Below the pieces are notes generated by a model. It had not been told where the DNA came from, ran no database searches, and was given only the letters and a program-made list of their open reading frames with translations. Shown here piece by piece: positions 51,500 through 54,987 of a DNA stretch of 54,987 nucleotides. Origin of the DNA: an uncultured Spirochaetales bacterium (GTDB lineage Bacteria > Spirochaetota > Spirochaetia > Sphaerochaetales > Sphaerochaetaceae). Where the stretch lies: NCBI GenBank assembly GCA_944392695.1, contig CALXXN010000014.1, positions 1 through 54,987 of the forward strand. The letters are read 5' to 3'. A program made the position numbers and the translations under genes. Within the stretch, counting starts at the first letter, position 1; every line of letters starts with the position of its first letter.

Positions 51500-52411
51500 T
51501 CAGAGCACGGCGATCAATGTGGGGATCAGTATCAAGGAGATGATGATGGACACAGCGCTTGCGAAACCTTCAAGGGCCTGGTCTCCCTTGAGGTCCTGGC
51601 AGAAGGCGCCCGAGGCGCTGCTGATCGGGGCGAAGGCGGTGACAGCCACGGCTTTACGCACTTCATAGCTGAATGGGCTGAATAAATAGAAAAGCGAAGC
51701 GATCAAGGCCGCCATCAAAAGACGGAGCACTGTGACAACAGAGACCTCCTTCAGCTTGTCACGGCTGAAACTGAACTCGAACATCAGGCCAATCATGAAC
51801 ATGGAGATCACACCATTAGCTGGGCTGATGGAGGACGCGAAATCAAAAATGACAGAAGGAAGCGTGATGCCGATGATGGAGAGCACCAGCATGATGAAGT
51901 AGGTCGCGAAAGCGGGTTTCGTGAAAACCGTTAGGAGTGAACGGACGAGGCTCCTCCCCTTCCCCCGCCCATCAGCGGCCATCTGGGTGAAGACATAGTT
52001 GCCCCCTACACACATGACAGAGTTGCCCATGTCGAAAAGACAGGTCGCAACGACACCTCCAGCCCCAAGGAAACCTGATACGAATGGCAAAGTGAAGTTC
52101 CCAATGTTGTAGGCAGGGAGGTTCAGCATGTAGAAGATCTTCTCATCGCGTGAACGCCTCCTCGTACCAAGCCATCCGATTGCAAGCATGACGATGTTCG
52201 ACAGGAAGCCGGCAAGAGGCAGGAGCATCATCGCAGGGTCGAAGACATAGGTCCTGAATGATGCGAGTATCGCAGCAGGCAGCGTGATGTTCATTATAAT
52301 GCGGCCAAGGGCTTCTGCGTCCTCCTTCCTCAGGACACCCGCCTTCTTGAGGCCATAGGCCAAGGCGATCATCAGGAAAAAGAAGGATGCACGGACTATC
52401 ATGTCGAGCAT
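51500..52411 (-). CDS. AEC-family transporter
   Basis: Membrane protein of 303 aa with ten predicted segments of the auxin-efflux-carrier family. It opens MLDMIVRASFFFLMIALAYG, has LPAAILASFRT and PAYNIGNFTLPFVSGFLG, and ends VSIIISLILIPTLIAVL. Bacterial members export or take up malate, malonate and other organic anions; the substrate here is not evident. It is a single gene on the minus strand. GGAGG lies close to the start. Confidence 0.87.
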   Translation of the reverse strand: MLDMIVRASFFFLMIALAYGLKKAGVLRKEDAEALGRIIMNITLPAAILASFRTYVFDPAMMLLPLAGFLSNIVMLAIGWLGTRRRSRDEKIFYMLNLPAYNIGNFTLPFVSGFLGAGGVVATCLFDMGNSVMCVGGNYVFTQMAADGRGKGRSLVRSLLTVFTKPAFATYFIMLVLSIIGITLPSVIFDFASSISPANGVISMFMIGLMFEFSFSRDKLKEVSVVTVLRLLMAALIASLFYLFSPFSYEVRKAVAVTAFAPISSASGAFCQDLKGDQALEGFASAVSIIISLILIPTLIAVL

Positions 52412-52597
52412 GTCCCACCTCCGCCTCCATCATAACCCAGCCCACAGGGTGGATAGCAAGCAAGGAGCCGCATCCTCAGGCACGGTTCCCACACGCACTG
52501 GCAGGCCTCCTCCACCACACAGAGGTCCTTGTCCCTTGACGGACCATTTGAAGCAAAGTCGCATATGTTCCCGGAGATGAAGTCTTACACCTAGACA

Positions 52598-52636
52598 CAG
52601 GAAGGGCCGCCCATCTGGCAGCCCTTCCTGTCATGC
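52598..52636 (-). terminator. Terminator of the second DUF362 gene
   Basis: ACAGGAAGGGC and GCCCTTCCTGT pair over 11 bases around an inner GCC/GGC. It lies 18 bases after the DUF362 stop. Confidence 0.7.
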
Positions 52637-52649
52637 GGCATCAAGAATA

Positions 52650-53648
52650 TCAGAGGCTGAAAGGCTTGAGGTCCTTCACAGCATCCGCAGGCTTGATCTC
52701 AACATCATCATTGTCGATGTCGATCAGCGTGTAGAGGTCGTTGCCCATGCCAAGCTCCTTCATATAGCTCAGCTGCCTGAGTCCATGACGGCTCTCCATC
52801 CTCTCGACGAGGTCATGATGCTCGTCCTCCTTCATCGCATAAACGATGTCGACACAGGCCTGGTCGATCGCCAGGATATCGAGTGAGGCGAGGATGCCGA
52901 CATTTGGTGTGACGACAGGCATCGCAGCCGTACCTTCGCAATCGCAGGAGACAGACATGTTGCGCATGACGTTCACAAAGGCGATGCGTGGAGCATAGTG
53001 GTCGACGACCGACTTGGCGCTCTCCATCATCCTTTCCATGAACTCTTCCTTGGCGATGTCCCACATGTCATCAGAGCCAGGCGTGGTGTGGATCATGGCC
53101 TTGCCGATACGGCCATCAGCACAACCTATGCCGATGTTCTTCGCACTGCCACCGAAACCACCCTGGGTGTGCCCCTTGAAGTGGGTGAGCACAAGGAGGG
53201 AATCATACTTCCCAAGCCCCTTGCCGACACTCATATGATCGAACCAGCGTCCGCCTTCGACAGGCCAGTCGGCAGTACCCTCGTCATCGACGATGTCGAC
53301 AGGGCAGAAATCCCAGCCATTGACCGCCAGTGTCTCACGGTGCGCCTCTGTCGTATAGCGGTCACCTTCGTAGTAAGTGTTCGTCTCAACAATCGTGGCT
53401 CCCTTGAGATCACCATCTGTCAGCTTCCTGACCCAGGGGCGTGGGATGATGTTGGGACCATTCTTCTCTCCTGTATGCAACTTGATCGCGATCTTTCCTG
53501 AAAGCACTGACTCGACACGGCGGCTGATCTTCTCAAGCCCATGTGCGGAAAGGTCGCGGGTGAAGAAGACCACGCTCTTGGCACCGCTACGCATCTCTGG
53601 GGCGGTGTACTTGTCTCCATCTTTTCCAGGTATGGGTTTCACACTCAT
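52650..53648 (-). CDS. DUF362 family protein, second paralogue
   Basis: Protein of 332 aa, longer at the N-terminus than the paralogue at 30200-31084. Shared blocks: IAIKLHTGEKNGPNI, ATIVETNTYYEGDRY, VLTHFKGHTQGGFGGSAKNI and DILAIDQACVDIVYAM, with SCDCEGTAAMPV giving a C-x-C. There is no ferredoxin domain. GGAGG lies eight bases before the ATG. It is followed by a terminator, and upstream lies a LysR gene read in the same direction. Function unknown. Confidence 0.87.
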   Translation of the reverse strand: MSVKPIPGKDGDKYTAPEMRSGAKSVVFFTRDLSAHGLEKISRRVESVLSGKIAIKLHTGEKNGPNIIPRPWVRKLTDGDLKGATIVETNTYYEGDRYTTEAHRETLAVNGWDFCPVDIVDDEGTADWPVEGGRWFDHMSVGKGLGKYDSLLVLTHFKGHTQGGFGGSAKNIGIGCADGRIGKAMIHTTPGSDDMWDIAKEEFMERMMESAKSVVDHYAPRIAFVNVMRNMSVSCDCEGTAAMPVVTPNVGILASLDILAIDQACVDIVYAMKEDEHHDLVERMESRHGLRQLSYMKELGMGNDLYTLIDIDNDDVEIKPADAVKDLKPFSL

Positions 53649-53714
53649 TCTCCATTCCTCCTGTTACTGGATTGAATATATAAGCAGCATGTGGATCGTG
53701 CAAATAGCTTCTTC

Positions 53715-54605
53715 CTATACATGTCCATCTGTCGTATCGATCAATGCCTCCAGGAAGAGCGAGACCGCCTTGGAGAAGACCTGGTAGCGCCTCCATACAA
53801 GGCAGGGCCTTGAGAGCACCTGAGGTTCCAGAGGACGGAAGACCAGGCCCTCGGAATTGCTGACCAACCTGTCGAAGCAAAGCGTCACCCCCACCCCTTC
53901 TGATGTAAGTATGGAAGCATTCAGTACCAGGTTATAGGTCGCAGCGACATCCATCTCATCAGGAGGCAGGCCAAGCCATTCGGAAATCCTTGCAAGCGCA
54001 TTGTCCTGACGGGATATGATCAAACGACGGGTCCTCAGGTCCTGAGGATGCACAAGCTCCTTTGCAGCCAATGGGTCATCCCTGCGCATGAGCACACCCC
54101 AGCGGTCTGCGAATGGCAGGAGGACGCTCTCATAGCGTGTACTGTCGACATTGTCATAGACCAAGGCGAAATCTATGAGCCCCTTGTCGAGCATCTCCAT
54201 CACATAGGCCGAGTTGCCACTTGAAATATGGTAACGCACCTGCGGATGTTCTTCCTGAAGGCGTTTTGCCGCCCTGGCGAAAAGCCTCATGCCATCAGTC
54301 TCACCCGCACCGATGCACACATCCCCGACGACGGGCCCATCCCCCGGGCCAAGCTCGTCAGGAATCCTGTCGACCAAGGCGATGACCTCCTCCGCCCTCT
54401 TGCGGAGGATCATCCCATCCTCCGTCAACGTGACCCTGCGGGTTCCTTTCGAACCCCGGACCAGGAGCTGGCAGCCCAGCTCCTCCTCCAAGGCCTTGAG
54501 CTGGGTCGATAATGTCGGCTGTGAAAGGTGCAACGACTCAGCCGCCGCGGTGATGTTCTGCTCCCTTGCGACTGCGAGGAAGTAGCGTAAGACCCTTATT
54601 TCCAT
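53715..54605 (-). CDS. LysR-family regulator, second
   Basis: Protein of 296 aa with MEIRVLRYFLAVAREQNITA, AAESLHLSQPTLSTQLKALE and the LysR effector domain. It resembles the CynR/HTH group found beside aldo-keto or flavodoxin genes. It is divergent from the small conserved protein and the DUF3737 gene, with a symmetric AT-rich site between. It probably regulates them and itself. It ends 66 bases before the DUF362 start on the same strand. Confidence 0.9.
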   Translation of the reverse strand: MEIRVLRYFLAVAREQNITAAAESLHLSQPTLSTQLKALEEELGCQLLVRGSKGTRRVTLTEDGMILRKRAEEVIALVDRIPDELGPGDGPVVGDVCIGAGETDGMRLFARAAKRLQEEHPQVRYHISSGNSAYVMEMLDKGLIDFALVYDNVDSTRYESVLLPFADRWGVLMRRDDPLAAKELVHPQDLRTRRLIISRQDNALARISEWLGLPPDEMDVAATYNLVLNASILTSEGVGVTLCFDRLVSNSEGLVFRPLEPQVLSRPCLVWRRYQVFSKAVSLFLEALIDTTDGHV

Positions 54606-54642
54606 ACCTCGATGTTACCATAGCGGAGGACTATCGTAAAAG

Positions 54643-54664
54643 ATAGGAAATAAGTATTTGCTAT
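54643..54664. promoter_or_regulatory. Candidate LysR operator
   Basis: ATAGgAAATA-AG-TATTTgCTAT is symmetric over 22 bases apart from the paired g positions and the centre. It lies 37 bases from the lysR start and 31 bases from the divergent ATG. Size and place suit a LysR recognition site. Confidence 0.6.
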
Positions 54665-54695
54665 CCAGGAATCGGGATGTTATCTTCCGCAACGT

Positions 54696-54905
54696 ATGGA
54701 CAAGGCAGTGATGGACAACCTGCGGGATGCAGGCTTCAGCAAGGAAGAGGCAGGACGCTATGAGGAGCTCGATGACAAGGGGCGCCTCCGCCTGCTCGCC
54801 ACCCACCGCCGCACTATTCTTGACAGGGTGCATGAGGAAGAGCAGAAGATTTGCCGCATTGACTATCTTGTGCACAAGATTGAGAAGGATGGAGGATTGA
54901 GATGA
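54696..54905 (+). CDS. Small conserved protein, helical
   Basis: Protein of 69 aa (MDKAVMDNLRDAGFSKEEAG at the start, then LRLLATHRRTILDRVHEEEQ and IDYLVHKIEK). Similar small helical proteins occur beside LysR and oxidoreductase genes in Firmicutes and spirochaetes; no function is known to me. Its last bases overlap the start of the DUF3737 gene (ATGA). The ATG is 90 bases from the divergent lysR. Confidence 0.75.
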   Translation: MDKAVMDNLRDAGFSKEEAGRYEELDDKGRLRLLATHRRTILDRVHEEEQKICRIDYLVHKIEKDGGLR

Positions 54906-54987
54906 AGGAAATAAAGAACCAGGTCTTCGATGAGGAGAGGGCGCTCTATGGGGAGGAGGATGCCGTCATCAGTGGCTGCACCTTCGA
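54902..54987 (+). CDS. DUF3737 family protein, 5' end only
   Basis: The first 28 residues (MKEIKNQVFDEERALYGEED) match the start of DUF3737 proteins, predicted right-handed beta-helix proteins often near LysR and reductase genes. The gene is cut by the right edge of the window. It is coupled to the preceding small gene by a four-base overlap. Confidence 0.75.
   Translation, partial: MKEIKNQVFDEERALYGEEDAVISGCTF

Noticed and set aside
1-54987. tRNA or rRNA genes that could serve as integration target
   Set aside because: I saw no cloverleaf with a TTCGA-type T-arm or rRNA signature on either strand. A tRNAscan run would settle it.

Overview
The window looks like a chromosome segment of an anaerobic spirochaete, most likely a Sphaerochaeta-like or Treponema-like lineage. 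This is an inference. It rests on substrate-binding proteins whose signal peptides run into AAGSSES, AAGGAET or AAGGASEN, on an Amt ammonium channel fused to P-II, on a DUF4954 protein, and on the many ABC, TRAP and BMP uptake systems. No rRNA or tRNA gene was seen, so the assignment is provisional.

Region 1 (1 to about 12.3 kb) is an accessory island that is visibly more AT-rich than the rest. It holds the 3'-truncated type I restriction subunit HsdR, a resolvase-like serine recombinase with inverted repeats beside its start, and an integrase/excisionase/replication-initiator-like set read leftwards. Divergent to these are an XRE regulator, a tiny ORF and a Schlafen/AlbA-type ATP-binding protein. 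Between 9.6 and 10.3 kb lie 11-bp, 108-bp and 12-bp tandem repeats and a hairpin terminator with no obvious gene. A multi-pass membrane protein, a decayed IS200/IS605 element and two PIN-toxin fragments close the island.

Region 2 (12.3 to 30 kb) is core-like. It has an unknown 418-aa protein, a complete Ugp/MalK-type ABC sugar or glycerophosphodiester importer, an NrnA-type DHH phosphoesterase, the RNA 2'-phosphotransferase KptA, an orphan TrpX-type binding protein, a polysaccharide deacetylase divergent from DUF4954, a response regulator/histidine kinase/PepSY set, and a LysR regulator divergent from two aldo-keto reductases.

Region 3 (30 to 38 kb) holds a DUF362 protein, a secreted hydrolase, two unrelated esterase genes broken head to head at one point (about 32.70-32.73 kb), a PNPOx-like flavoprotein coupled to a stand-alone riboflavin kinase domain, and a TAXI-TRAP transporter. 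About 650 bp of apparently decayed sequence follows.

Region 4 (38 to 55 kb) holds the Amt-P-II fusion, a BMP-type nucleoside importer, a tandem P-II protein overlapping a duplicated DUF1538 membrane protein, and an ArsR-controlled metal efflux unit with the metal-binding domain as a separate gene. After these come Rrf2 and MBL-like genes, an AEC transporter, a second DUF362 protein, and a LysR gene divergent from a small conserved protein and a DUF3737 gene cut by the window end. Two separate P-II arrangements within 8 kb, a channel fusion and a DUF1538 pair, suggest that nitrogen or energy status controls membrane transport here.
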